A stretch of DNA of 41,064 nt from Candidatus Dormiibacterota bacterium (GCA_036495095.1 DASXNK010000109.1:1-41064), one strand, 5' to 3'. Counted from the first letter of the stretch, positions 26,490 through 35,197 are shown. Notes: generated by a model from the sequence alone, not told the origin. Program-made: numbers and translations.

Positions 26490-28919
26490 TCAGGAGACGA
26501 CGAAGTTCACCAGCCGGTCGGCGACCGGGATCACCTTCCGCACCTGCTTTCCATCGAGGAGGGAGGCGATCCTCGGCAGCTCGCGGGCGAGGCGCTCCAG
26601 CTCGGCCCCGTCGAGCCCGGGGTCGACCTGCATCTGGTCGCGGACCCTGCCGTTGACCTGGACCACCACGGTCACCTGCTCGGCGGTGAGCAGGGCCGGA
26701 TCGTGCTCCGGCCAGCCCGAGTCGTGGATGGACCGGCGGTGGCCGGTGCGCTCCCACAGCTCCTCGGTGATGTGCGGCGCCAGCGGCGCCAGCAGCTGGA
26801 GCAGGGTCTCGGCGTCGATCCGCCGTGCCGTCCCCTCCGCCGCCTCGCGGGAGAGGCCGTCGGAGAACTCCATCAGGAAGGCGATCGCGGTGTTGTACCG
26901 GAGCTCGGCGTAGCGCTCGCCCACGGCGGCGATGAGCCGGTGCCGGCGGCGCTCGCGATCGGTGTCGTCCGCCTCCGACACGGCCTGCTGAGTGACCCGC
27001 CAGACCCGGTCGAGGAAGCGTGTGATGCCGCGGATGCCGTCGTCGCGGAAGTCGCCGCCCTCGGTGTACGGGCCCAGGAACATCAGGTAGATGCGCAGGG
27101 TGTCGGCACCGTGGCGCTCGAGGTACTCGTCGGGGTTGACGACGTTGCCCTTGCTCTTCGACATCTTGGCGCCGTTGCGGATGATCAGCCCGTGGGCGCG
27201 GAAACGCTTGAAGGGCTCGGGGTCGGGCACCAGGCCCTGCTCGTGGAGGGCGCGCATCACGAACCGCGAGTACATCAGGTGGAGCACGGCGTGCTCGTTG
27301 CCGCCGATGTACATGTCCACGGGCAGCCAGCGGAAGGTGCGGTCGCGATCGAAGGGGCGGTCGTCGAACTCGGTCGAGGGATAGCGCAGGAAGTACCAGG
27401 CGGAGTCGAGGAAGGTGTCGCTCACGTCGGTCTCGCGACGCGCCGGCTCCCCGCAGGTGGGGCAGGGCACGTTGACCCAGTCCTGGTTGGCCGCCAGCGG
27501 CGAGGTTCCCGTCCCCAGTGGCCTGAACTCCTCGACCTCGGGGAGCAGCACCGGCAGCTGGTCGTAGGGCACGGGCACCGGCCCGTGGGTGGGGCAGTGG
27601 ATGATCGGGATCGGCGGCCCCCAGTAGCGCTGGCGGGAGATCAGCCAGTCGCGCAGCCGGTACTGGACGGTGGCGTCGCCGCGGCCGAGCTCGCGGAGCC
27701 GCTCGACGACGCGCTGCCGCCCCTCCCGCGAGGGGGTGCCGTCGAGGTCGGCGGAGTTCAGCATCGGGCCGTCGCCCGGGTAGGCCTCGGCGGCGACGTC
27801 GCCGCCGCCGATCACCTCGACGATGGGCAGGCCGTGGGCGCGGGCGAACTGCCAGTCGCGCTGGTCGTGGGCGGGCACCGCCATGATCGCGCCGGTGCCG
27901 TAGCCGCCGAGCACGTAGGGGGCGGCCCAGACCGGCAGCCGCGCGCCGGTGAGCGGATGGATCGCCACGGTGCCGAGGTCGACGCCCACCGAGAAGTCGG
28001 GCTCGTCGCCCGCCGGGGGCAGCGACGCCCGCCAGCCCTCGACCTCGGCGGCCCGGTCCGGGGCGGTGAACTCGGCGAGCCTCGGGTGGTCGGCGCCGAT
28101 CATCAGGAAGGTGGCGCCGTAGAGGGTGTCGGGGCGGGTGGTGAAGACGGTGACGTCGGCGCGGGCGCAGCCCTCGAGGTCGAAGCGGATGTTCGCCCCC
28201 TCGCTGCGGCCGATCCAGTTGCGCTGGGCGGTGACCGTGCGCTCCGACCAGTCGAGGTGGTCGAGGGCCTCGAGAAGCTCCTTCGCGTAGCGGGTGATCT
28301 TCAGGAACCACTGGGTGAGCACGCGCTGCTCGACCACGCTGTCGCAGCGCTCGCAGCGGCCGTCGATGACCTGCTCGTCGGCGAGCACGGTGAGGCAGGA
28401 GGGGCACCAGTTCACCGGGCCCTCACGCTGCTCGGCGAGGCCGGCCTCGAAGAGGCGCAGGAAGATCCACTGGGTCCAGCGGTAGTAGCCGGGGTCGGTG
28501 GTGTCGACCTCGTGGTCCCAGTCGAACATCGCGCCGAGGCGCTTCAGCTGCCGCTCCCGGAAGTGGGCGACGTTGCGCGGCGTCATCCGCGCCGGGTGCT
28601 CGCCGATCTTGAGCGCGAAGTTCTCGGTGTGGATGCCGAAGGCGTCGAAACCCATCGGCTCGAAGACGGTGTCACCCAGCAGTCGGCGGTAGCGGCCGTA
28701 GATGTCCGCGCCGGTGAAGGCGTAGACGTTGCCGACGTGGAGCCCCTCGGCCGACGGGTAGGGGAACATCATCAGGTTGTAGAAGGGCCGGGCCGGGGCG
28801 TCGAGGTCGGTGCGGTGGGCGCCCGTCTCCTCCCAGCGGCGGCGCCACTTCGCCTCCACGACGGCGTGGTCATAGGGGTCGAGGGCGTGGGTCGAGGGAA
28901 CGGGCTCGGTGGTGCTCAT
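26490..28919 (-). CDS. leuS: Leucyl-tRNA synthetase
   Basis: Class I synthetase charging tRNA-Leu. 809 residues, normal length. FPYPSAEGLHVGNVYAFTG holds the first signature at residues 61-64. The pattern HVGN differs from the usual HxGH because the second His is Asn. KMSKSKGNVVNPDEY holds KMSKS near residue 585. A zinc-type CPSC/CERC pair lies near 185-205, and the editing domain is present (CP1 with TTRPDTLYG). The C-terminal part ends VNGRVRDQMQVDPG and a short helical region. ATG 28919 is the start. It is divergent from bioF, and the 138 nt between contains a possible -10 TACCCT for leuS. Confidence 0.96.
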   Translation of the reverse strand: MSTTEPVPSTHALDPYDHAVVEAKWRRRWEETGAHRTDLDAPARPFYNLMMFPYPSAEGLHVGNVYAFTGADIYGRYRRLLGDTVFEPMGFDAFGIHTENFALKIGEHPARMTPRNVAHFRERQLKRLGAMFDWDHEVDTTDPGYYRWTQWIFLRLFEAGLAEQREGPVNWCPSCLTVLADEQVIDGRCERCDSVVEQRVLTQWFLKITRYAKELLEALDHLDWSERTVTAQRNWIGRSEGANIRFDLEGCARADVTVFTTRPDTLYGATFLMIGADHPRLAEFTAPDRAAEVEGWRASLPPAGDEPDFSVGVDLGTVAIHPLTGARLPVWAAPYVLGGYGTGAIMAVPAHDQRDWQFARAHGLPIVEVIGGGDVAAEAYPGDGPMLNSADLDGTPSREGRQRVVERLRELGRGDATVQYRLRDWLISRQRYWGPPIPIIHCPTHGPVPVPYDQLPVLLPEVEEFRPLGTGTSPLAANQDWVNVPCPTCGEPARRETDVSDTFLDSAWYFLRYPSTEFDDRPFDRDRTFRWLPVDMYIGGNEHAVLHLMYSRFVMRALHEQGLVPDPEPFKRFRAHGLIIRNGAKMSKSKGNVVNPDEYLERHGADTLRIYLMFLGPYTEGGDFRDDGIRGITRFLDRVWRVTQQAVSEADDTDRERRRHRLIAAVGERYAELRYNTAIAFLMEFSDGLSREAAEGTARRIDAETLLQLLAPLAPHITEELWERTGHRRSIHDSGWPEHDPALLTAEQVTVVVQVNGRVRDQMQVDPGLDGAELERLARELPRIASLLDGKQVRKVIPVADRLVNFVVS

Positions 28920-29057
28920 TCGTGTTCGTGGTGAACCGGGTTTGGCGAGCGCACAGGGTACCGCCTCGCCACCGCCCCGGGGGCGGGATCGGCGAGATCG
29001 GGAACCGGCGCCGCGCGGCGGTCCGGACGTGGTCAGACCCTACACTGGCGTGCGCCG

Positions 29058-30269
29058 ATGACCGTACCCGGGGCCGCCGCCCAGCAATCCGCCGCCGCCG
29101 CCGCGCCGCTGGCCTGGGCCGAGGGCGTGCTCGAGGGCGAGGCCCGGGCGGGCAGGCTGCGCCGCCCCCGACGGCGGCTGGGCGGCAGCGGCGCGGTCGC
29201 CGAGGTCGACGGCCGCAGGGTGGTGGTGTTCTCCTCCAACGACTACCTCGGGCTCGCCGCCCACCCCCGGGTGCGCCGAGCGGCGGCGGACGCCGCCCTC
29301 GAGCACGGCGTCGGCTCCACCGGCTCGCGCCACCTCAGCGGGTGCCACGCCGCCATCGACGAGCTCGAGGCCGACCTCTGCGCCTTCGAGGGCGCGCCGG
29401 CGGCGACCCTGGCGCCGAGCGGCTACGCCGCCAACGTCGCCCTGCTCCAGGCCCTGGGCGGACCCGACGCGCTGGTGCTCAGCGACGAGCGCAACCACGC
29501 CTCGCTGATCGACGGCTGCCGGCTCAGCCGCGCGGCGGTCGAGGTCTATCGCCACCGCGACCTCGACGACCTCGCCGCCCGCCTCCGCGCCGCCGCCGGC
29601 CGCCGGGCGGTGATCGCCAGCGACAGCGTGTTCTCGATGGACGGCACGGTGGCCCCGATCGACGGCCTCCTCGCCCTCGCCGAGCGCCACGGCGCCTGGC
29701 TGGTGCTCGACGAGGCCCATGCCACCGGGGTGCTGGGTCCCGGGGGCCGGGGCGCCGCCGCCGAGGCGGGGATCGACCCCGGCCATCCTCAGGTGGTGAG
29801 GGTGGTGACCCTGTCGAAGGGGCTGGGGGCCCAGGGGGCGGGGATCTGCGGCCACCCGGCGGTGCGCGGGCTGCTGCTCCAGCGGGGGCGGGCGCTGATC
29901 TTCTCGACCGCCCTCCCCCACCCCACCGTCGCCGCCGCCCGCGCCGCCCTGGCGGTGCTCGCCGCCGAGCCGCAGCGGGTCGACCGGCTGCGCGCCAACG
30001 TCGCCCGGCTCCGCACCGCGCTCGCCGCGCTCGAGCCCGGCGGCCGCGCCGACGTGCCCGTGCTCCCGGTGCCGGCCGGCGCCGAGGACCGGGCGGTGGC
30101 CCTGGAGGCGGCGCTGCTCGACCGGGGCATGCTGGTCCAGGCGGTGCGGCCGCCGACGGTGCCGGTGGACACCTCGCGGCTGCGCATCGCGGTCTCCGCC
30201 GAGCACACCCACGAACAGCTCGACGCCCTCGCCGGGGCGCTGCTGTCGGTGCTGGGAGAAGGGCGGTGA
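29058..30269 (+). CDS. bioF: 8-amino-7-oxononanoate synthase
   Basis: PLP enzyme joining pimeloyl-ACP or pimeloyl-CoA and alanine, the first committed step of the biotin ring pathway. 403 residues. Conserved parts are SSNDYLGLAAHP near 60-70, GSTGSRHLSG near 86-95, DEAHATGVLG at 218-227, and TLSKGLGAQG with the PLP lysine at about 254. A possible -10 TACACT lies at 29041-29046, which would leave only a very short leader before ATG 29058. The next gene starts inside its stop codon (GTGA), so the two are translated together. Confidence 0.94.
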   Translation: MTVPGAAAQQSAAAAAPLAWAEGVLEGEARAGRLRRPRRRLGGSGAVAEVDGRRVVVFSSNDYLGLAAHPRVRRAAADAALEHGVGSTGSRHLSGCHAAIDELEADLCAFEGAPAATLAPSGYAANVALLQALGGPDALVLSDERNHASLIDGCRLSRAAVEVYRHRDLDDLAARLRAAAGRRAVIASDSVFSMDGTVAPIDGLLALAERHGAWLVLDEAHATGVLGPGGRGAAAEAGIDPGHPQVVRVVTLSKGLGAQGAGICGHPAVRGLLLQRGRALIFSTALPHPTVAAARAALAVLAAEPQRVDRLRANVARLRTALAALEPGGRADVPVLPVPAGAEDRAVALEAALLDRGMLVQAVRPPTVPVDTSRLRIAVSAEHTHEQLDALAGALLSVLGEGR

Positions 30270-32368
30270 CCGCCCGGCTGCTCGGCGTCGTCGGCACCGA
30301 CACCGACGCGGGGAAGACGGTGGTCGCCGCCCTGGTCGCCGCCGGCCTTCGCGGACGCGGGCTGCGGGTGGGCGCGGTGAAGGCGGTGGCCACCGGGGTG
30401 GCGCCGGGGTCGACCGGGGGCGATGCCGCCCTGCTCGGGCTCGCCACCGGGGTGCCGGCCTCCGCCTGCGCGCTCGAGGAGCTCGCCCTCCCCCGGTCGC
30501 CGCTGGCCGCCGCAGCGGCCGAGGGTCGCGGGGTCGACGTCGAGGCCCTGGAGCGGGAGATCGTGCGGCGGGCGGGGGACGCCGGCCTCGACCTGCTCGT
30601 GGTCGAGGGGGTGGGAGGGGTGCTGGTCCCGCTCACCGCGGGGTGCACGGTGCGCGACCTGATGGGGCGGCTGGGTGCGCCGGTGCTGGTGGCGGGCCGG
30701 GCCGGGCTCGGAACCATCAACCACTGCGCGCTCACCGTCGACGCCTGCCGCGCCGGCGGGCTCGAGGTGGTCGGGGTGGTGCTGAGCGACGTCGCCGGCG
30801 GGGTCGACCCCGACCTGGCGGCGGAGAACGCCGGCCAGGTCGCCGCCCAGTGCCCGGTGCGGGTGCTCGGGGTGCTCCCCCACCTCTCCGCCGCCGACCT
30901 CGGCGACGCCGCCGGGCTCGCCGCCTCCGCCGAGCGTCACCTCGACCTCGATGCCCTCCTCGCCCGCCTCGGCGAACCCGGGCGCCGGGCGGAGGAGGCC
31001 GAGACCGCGGAGGTGGTGCGCCTCGACCACGCCCACGTGTGGCATCCCTTCACCCAGACCTCGGAGTGGCTGGAGGAGGAGCCGCTGGTGATCCGCGACG
31101 GCGCCGGCTGCCGGCTGCGGGACGCCCGCGGACGCGTGTACCTCGACGGCATCTCCAGCCTCTGGGCCAACGTCCACGGCCACGCCCACCCCCGGCTCGA
31201 CGCCGCCCTCCGCGACCAGGCCGGGCGCATCGCCCACTCGACATTCCTCGGGCAGACCCACGCGCCCGGCGCCCATCTCGCCGCCGAGCTCGCCGCCGCC
31301 GCCCCGGGCCGGCTCACCCGCGTCTTCTACTCGGAGGCGGGGGCCGCCGCCGTCGAGGTCGGGCTGCGGATCGCCGTGCTCGCCCAGCGCCTCCGCGGCG
31401 AGTCGCGGCGCACCCGCTTCCTCTCCCTCGAGGACGGCTACCACGGCGACACCGCCGGCGCGGTCAGCGTGGGGCGGTCCGAGCCCTTCCACCGCGGCCT
31501 CGACCCGCTGCTCTTCGACGCGGTGCGGGTGCCCCCGCCCCAGCTGGTCCGGGCCCGCCGGGGCGGCTCGGCGGACGCGGCGGAGCGCGAGTCGCTCGCC
31601 GCGGTGCGGCGGGCCGTCGCCGAGACCGGCGACCGGCTCGCGGCGGTGGTCGTCGAGCCCCGGGTCCAGGGGGCGGCGGGGATCTGGCCGCACTCCGACG
31701 CCTGGCTGCGCGCCGTCGCGGCCGAGGCCCGCGGCTGCGGGGCGCTGCTGCTCTGCGACGAGGTGGCCACCGGCTTCGGCCGCACCGGCGACCTCTTCGC
31801 CTGCGGCGGCGCCGGGGTCGAGCCCGACATCCTCACCCTCGGCAAGGGCCTGAGCGGCGGCTACCTCCCCCTCTCCGCGACCCTGGTCGGCGACGACCTC
31901 TTCGACCTCTTCACCGGCGCCTACAGCGAGCACCGCACCCTCTACTACGGGCACACCTTCACCGCCAATCCGCTCGCCTGCGCCGTCGCCCGCGCCTCCC
32001 TCGCCCTCTTCGAGGAGGAGGGCACCCTGGCCCGCGCCCGCGACCTTGGCCGCCGGCTCGGCGAGCGGCTCGAGGAGGTCGCCGACCTCCCCGGGGTGAC
32101 CGAGGTGCGCCGCCGCGGGGTCATGGCCGGCATCGAGCTCGGCGGTGGCCGGCTCGACCGTCCCCTCGACCCGGCGCTCCGTGCCGGCCGCCAGGTGGTC
32201 CTCGCCGCCCGCCGCCGCGGGGTCATCGTCCGCCCCCTCGGCGACGTGGTGGTGCTCAACCCTCCCCTGGTGATGACCGACGCCGACGCCGACCTCATGG
32301 TCGAGGCGGTCGCGGAGTCGATCGTCGAGGTCGTGACACGCCTCCCCGCCCTGCCGGGGGTGCGTTGA
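30266..32368 (+). CDS. bioDA: Fused dethiobiotin synthetase and DAPA aminotransferase (BioD-BioA)
   Basis: One open frame of 700 residues. Residues 1-235 are BioD, with the P-loop GTDTDAGKT at 10-18 and VVEGVGGVLVPL near 112-123. Residues 250-700 are BioA, a class III PLP aminotransferase, with DGISSLWANVHGHAHP near 294-309, DEVATGFGRTG at 498-508 and the PLP lysine in TLGKGLSGGY at about 527. A short linker (GEPGRRAEEAETAE) joins them and no stop intervenes. Together they make diaminopelargonate from KAPA and SAM, then dethiobiotin. Fused proteins with this order are known in plants and some fungi. The GTG start at 30266 overlaps the bioF TGA. BioB and pimeloyl-chain genes are not in the window. 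Confidence 0.93.
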   Translation: MTARLLGVVGTDTDAGKTVVAALVAAGLRGRGLRVGAVKAVATGVAPGSTGGDAALLGLATGVPASACALEELALPRSPLAAAAAEGRGVDVEALEREIVRRAGDAGLDLLVVEGVGGVLVPLTAGCTVRDLMGRLGAPVLVAGRAGLGTINHCALTVDACRAGGLEVVGVVLSDVAGGVDPDLAAENAGQVAAQCPVRVLGVLPHLSAADLGDAAGLAASAERHLDLDALLARLGEPGRRAEEAETAEVVRLDHAHVWHPFTQTSEWLEEEPLVIRDGAGCRLRDARGRVYLDGISSLWANVHGHAHPRLDAALRDQAGRIAHSTFLGQTHAPGAHLAAELAAAAPGRLTRVFYSEAGAAAVEVGLRIAVLAQRLRGESRRTRFLSLEDGYHGDTAGAVSVGRSEPFHRGLDPLLFDAVRVPPPQLVRARRGGSADAAERESLAAVRRAVAETGDRLAAVVVEPRVQGAAGIWPHSDAWLRAVAAEARGCGALLLCDEVATGFGRTGDLFACGGAGVEPDILTLGKGLSGGYLPLSATLVGDDLFDLFTGAYSEHRTLYYGHTFTANPLACAVARASLALFEEEGTLARARDLGRRLGERLEEVADLPGVTEVRRRGVMAGIELGGGRLDRPLDPALRAGRQVVLAARRRGVIVRPLGDVVVLNPPLVMTDADADLMVEAVAESIVEVVTRLPALPGVR

Positions 32369-32374
32369 TAGGAT
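32369..32374 (+). promoter_or_regulatory. -10 element for tRNA-Thr
   Basis: TAGGAT directly follows the bioDA stop (TGA TAGGAT) and would start transcription near 32381, 15 nt before the tRNA. The same hexamer serves as -10 of the 81-aa gene. No clear -35. Confidence 0.4.
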
Positions 32375-32395
32375 GGGCGCCCCGGGAGCCTCCCC

Positions 32396-32467
32396 GCCGA
32401 CGTAGCTCAGTGGTAGAGCAGCCGCCTCGTAAGCGGCAGGCCGGGAGTTCGAACCTCCCCGTCGGCT
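32396..32467 (+). tRNA. tRNA-Thr(CGT)
   Basis: Acceptor GCCGACG pairs with CGTCGGC and the discriminator is T. The anticodon loop is CTCGTAA with anticodon CGT, which reads ACG. The T-loop is GTTCGAACC. The next bases are CCG, so CCA is not encoded. A tyrosine recombinase gene begins 176 nt downstream, so the 3' half of this tRNA is the likely attachment site. Confidence 0.95.
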
Positions 32468-32643
32468 CCGGGGGTCCAATGTTGGCGTCGTAGCAGGGAT
32501 TTTGTCCCTCCTACGATCTGTCCTCCGGAGGCCTCCAGAACCCTCGAAAAGCGCGCATGAAACACGCCATACACTCTTCGGCTTGTTTGTTACCATTTCA
32601 TTCCCATAGCCCCTCTGAGGGGGCGACCGAAGGGAGGATCGGC
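32468..32643 (+). other. Presumed attachment-side region between tRNA-Thr and integrase
   Basis: 176 nt with no gene. It holds an imperfect hairpin (32488-32499 with 32505-32516, one mismatch) whose loop is TTTTG. A palindrome CCTCCGGAGG follows near 32521-32530 and a G/C hairpin near 32609-32624. It is less GC-rich than the backbone genes. Such inverted repeats fit integrase arm or core sites, or a terminator. The second copy of the tRNA end (the other attachment site) is not seen in this window. Confidence 0.4.
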
Positions 32644-33621
32644 ATGCGCGGAGCCCAGCGGACCCGCCGGGTTCTCGGCCAGGGCGCCGTTCTCCAGCTT
32701 CCGGAGCATCGCCTCACCTGGAATGAGGCGGTCGACCTCTTCATCGGCGACAAGCGGCTCGACGGGCGTGCCCGCCAAACCATCCGGAACTACGAATGGG
32801 TGCTCAAGGGCCGGGCCAAGGAGTTCGCGGCCGAGCAGGGCTTCACCACCATCGAGCAGTGGGACGCGGAGGCCTTCCGCCGCTTCAAGGCCGCCCTCGC
32901 CGGCGTCGACCCGCCGCTGTCGCTCAGTGCGCTCTCGATCCACCACCGGACGATGAAGACCTTCCTGCGCTTCTGCCTCGAGCGGCACTACCTGAGCGAC
33001 CCGCAGGTGCTCATGGTCAAGGGGCCCAAGATCCCGGAGCAGCATCCGCGGGGCCTGAGCCAGGACGAGGAGCGCAAGCTGCTCGCCGCGGCGAAGCGAC
33101 TGGGGGAGCGTGACCGCATGCTGGTCGAGCTGCTGCTGCGTACTGGGCTGCGACCCCAGGAGGCCGCCCGGCTGACGATCGATGACCTGCAGGAGACCGT
33201 GAACGGGGTCTGGCTCATCCGCGTCTACGGCAAGGGCGACAAGGAGCGGATCATCCCGCTCGACACCCCACACCACGCCCTCAGCGAGACGCTTCGGAAC
33301 TACCTTCGCAAGGAGCGGCCCAAGGACACCCGGCGGCGGGAGATGTTCCTGACCAAGCGCCACACGGGCCCCGACGGCGATTACGCGCCGATGACCTCCA
33401 ACGGGATCGCCAAGCTCTTCGGACGGATCGCCGACCGGGCGGGCGTCCAGGCCCACGCGTACCGGTGCCGGCACACGTTCGCGATGCGCTCGCTCGCCGC
33501 CCGGCTGGACCACGAGGCGCTGCGCAAGGCGATGGGGCACACCACCTATCGCATGACGATGCGCTACCTCACCGCGACCGAGGAGGACCTGATCGCCGCC
33601 TACCAGCGTCGCACCGACTAG
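32644..33621 (+). CDS. Tyrosine recombinase (phage/ICE integrase)
   Basis: 325 residues. The N-terminal core-binding helical domain is at about 25-115 (WNEAVDLFIGDKRLD onward) and the catalytic domain at about 135-320. Catalytic residues are Arg170 (TGLRPQEAARL), a Lys in YGKGDKER (about 197-200), the HAYRCRH block near 271-277, His299 and Tyr308 (MRYL). Start at ATG 32644, with GGGAGG about 6 nt upstream; earlier in-frame Mets lack a ribosome site and family similarity. Position next to tRNA-Thr makes it the element's integrase. It shares its stop region with the convergent regulator gene: the palindrome CTAG provides both TAG codons. Confidence 0.9.
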   Translation: MRGAQRTRRVLGQGAVLQLPEHRLTWNEAVDLFIGDKRLDGRARQTIRNYEWVLKGRAKEFAAEQGFTTIEQWDAEAFRRFKAALAGVDPPLSLSALSIHHRTMKTFLRFCLERHYLSDPQVLMVKGPKIPEQHPRGLSQDEERKLLAAAKRLGERDRMLVELLLRTGLRPQEAARLTIDDLQETVNGVWLIRVYGKGDKERIIPLDTPHHALSETLRNYLRKERPKDTRRREMFLTKRHTGPDGDYAPMTSNGIAKLFGRIADRAGVQAHAYRCRHTFAMRSLAARLDHEALRKAMGHTTYRMTMRYLTATEEDLIAAYQRRTD

Positions 33622-33839
33622 ACACACGGGAGAAAGTCCGCCATCCCGTCCACGTCGGGGATGTCGACGAGCACGCGGATCACCTGGGCGGCCTTGTGTC
33701 GGCTGACGGGAATCCCACGGACAAGGTGGCTCACCGTGGTCTCGCTGACCCCCGTGCGACGAGCCAGCTCCCGCTGGCTCAGGCTCTTGCGGTTGAGTGC
33801 GGCGACGACCTTCTCGGGGTCCAGACTGACCCGGCTCAT
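33618..33839 (-). CDS. XRE-type helix-turn-helix regulator, 73 aa
   Basis: A Cro/CI-like DNA-binding domain with the helix-turn-helix SQRELARRTGVSETTVSHLVRG at about residues 20-41. It is a single-domain protein of the size of a Cro or an element excision regulator. It is convergent with the integrase and overlaps it by 4 nt. GAGGAA lies about 10 nt before ATG 33839. It is the last gene of the minus-strand island operon. It probably controls element excision or the operon, which is inference from size and place. Confidence 0.85.
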   Translation of the reverse strand: MSRVSLDPEKVVAALNRKSLSQRELARRTGVSETTVSHLVRGIPVSRHKAAQVIRVLVDIPDVDGMADFLPCV

Positions 33840-33869
33840 GTCACCGTTCCTCGCATTCTTGATGCGGCA

Positions 33870-34298
33870 TCACGTCTCCTCCCGCTTCGCCATGGCGCTG
33901 ATGCCACACGCCAGCGCAGCTGACATCTCGCGCGCCCGACGGCGGGCCTTCCGGTCCCCGAGCTCAGCGAGACGCATCTCGGCGTCGATGGCGTCGACCA
34001 GGGCAGCAAGCACCGCCTCGGGGGGCTGAGGCGGCTCGAGGGCCAGAGTGGACGCCCGCCCGATGCACACCTCCAGGGCGGCCGTCTCATTGCCGACCAT
34101 TGTGATGACGTCGGCGACCCGGTCAGGATCGTCGGGCCGCTGGAGCCATGCGAGACGCTCGGCGAGGTCCTCGCACAGCGAGCGGGTACGGGCATGAACC
34201 AGTCGGTGCCGCGCGAGGGCCCGGCGTCTGGCATCCGCCTCCACGAGGGTTGTCGTGACTAGGGAGAAGCCTCCCCCCGCCGGTGCGATGACGGACAT
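33870..34298 (-). CDS. Small helical island protein of unknown function, 142 aa
   Basis: It starts MSVIAPAGGGFSLV. It is mainly helical, with many Arg, Glu and Ala residues (residues 25-60, RARLHRLVHARTRSL-type composition, and VLAALVDAIDAEMRLAEL near 100-117) and a basic region near the end. No recognised family or membrane helix. ATG 34298 is preceded by AGGAGG (spacing about 11 nt). Gene order: after the CxxC protein gene by 68 nt and 30 nt before the regulator gene. Its helical charge pattern is compatible with a DNA-binding or accessory role, but this is not established. Confidence 0.7.
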   Translation of the reverse strand: MSVIAPAGGGFSLVTTTLVEADARRRALARHRLVHARTRSLCEDLAERLAWLQRPDDPDRVADVITMVGNETAALEVCIGRASTLALEPPQPPEAVLAALVDAIDAEMRLAELGDRKARRRAREMSAALACGISAMAKREET

Positions 34299-34366
34299 CT
34301 GCTGTTGACCTCCTGAGTGAGTCGTCGTGGTGCTGGCGGAGCGGCTTGCCGGGGTGCGCGTATGGA

Positions 34367-34789
34367 TCACGACCGCTGCTCCGCGGCCATCGACGTGCTC
34401 GCCCGCGCTGGGCTCGCTGCACTGTCGCCGTCTACAGACCGCCGGCTCCTGCCGTTACCGCGCTGCCGTCCACCGACCATGTAGGCGCATTCGATGCAGT
34501 GATCACGGTCGTCGCACACCTCCCACCGACCGCAGCGCCGGCACCACCAGTGAGTCATCGTCTCGACTTCGATGAGCTCGGACATTCCAGGTGCCTCCTC
34601 GGTCCCCCGCTGGGGCGCCACCGGCCCCGATGGCGGAACCGGCGCGGGCCCCGTCGCCGCTGTCAGGGCTGCCCGGTGGGCACGGCGAAGCCGCTTGGGC
34701 TTGACAGCACCGGGCGCCGGGGCGCGCGACCCTGCCATCGGATCGGGGATCGGTGGCGGCTCTTCGGCAGGGAGCGATCGGGCGCACAT
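34367..34789 (-). CDS. Basic Pro-rich protein with CxxC zinc-binding motif
   Basis: 140 residues from ATG 34789. The first 68 are basic and Pro/Ala-rich without obvious fold. The rest holds WWCRRCGRWEVC followed by HCIEC, which could bind one zinc. An internal in-frame ATG at 34585 has a strong AGGAGG 8 nt upstream, so the 72-residue zinc protein may also or only be made from there. ATG 34789 lies 2 nt after the SSB stop. Function unknown; nucleic-acid binding is plausible given the position next to SSB. Confidence 0.65.
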   Translation of the reverse strand: MCARSLPAEEPPPIPDPMAGSRAPAPGAVKPKRLRRAHRAALTAATGPAPVPPSGPVAPQRGTEEAPGMSELIEVETMTHWWCRRCGRWEVCDDRDHCIECAYMVGGRQRGNGRSRRSVDGDSAASPARASTSMAAEQRS

Positions 34790-34791
34790 CG

Positions 34792-35169
34792 TCACCGCTC
34801 CGCGTCGGACGTGACCGCGTCGGCGGTGTCCGCCGGAATGGGCGTGCCCTCCGGCCGGTCGAGGAACCGCACGGTGCCGGCGACGATGACGGTGCGCCGC
34901 TGCGGCACCGCATCGCGCTCCCACCGCTCCGTGTGGAGGCGGCCCTCGACGAAGATCAGCCGGCCCTTCGCGAGGTACTGCGCGCAGGTCTCGGCGAGCG
35001 TGTCCCAGGCGGTGACGTCGTGGAACTCGGTGCGCTCCTCGCGGTGCTCGCCACTGCCGACCATCTCGTTGGTGGCCAGGGCGAGATGGCAGACCGGCGT
35101 GCCCTTCGGCGTGTAGCGCAGCTCCGGGTCGCGCGTCAGGCGACCGATGACCTCGGCACGGTTCAGCAT
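34792..35169 (-). CDS. ssb: Single-stranded DNA-binding protein
   Basis: 125 residues starting MLNRAEVIGRLTRDPELRYT, the OB-fold start of bacterial SSB. The core includes EFHDVTAWDTLAE and KGRLIFVEGRL. The tail after about residue 105 is short and lacks the usual acidic DDDIPF tip, ending DAVTSDAER. It probably protects single-stranded DNA during transfer or replication of the element. ATG 35169 has GGAGG 8 nt upstream; a longer frame to 35232 is not supported. Confidence 0.9.
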   Translation of the reverse strand: MLNRAEVIGRLTRDPELRYTPKGTPVCHLALATNEMVGSGEHREERTEFHDVTAWDTLAETCAQYLAKGRLIFVEGRLHTERWERDAVPQRRTVIVAGTVRFLDRPEGTPIPADTADAVTSDAER

Positions 35170-35197
35170 GGTGCAGTCCTCCGTGATCGGTGCGGGC

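Noticed and set aside
24211-28407. 1398-codon minus-strand frame across leuS and the HD-GYP gene
   Set aside because: Shadow of leuS and the HD-GYP gene in another frame, with repetitive Arg/Pro/Gly composition and no motifs.
29789-32596. 935-codon minus-strand frame opposite bioF and bioDA
   Set aside because: Shadow frame opposite clear biotin enzymes; no recognisable domain.
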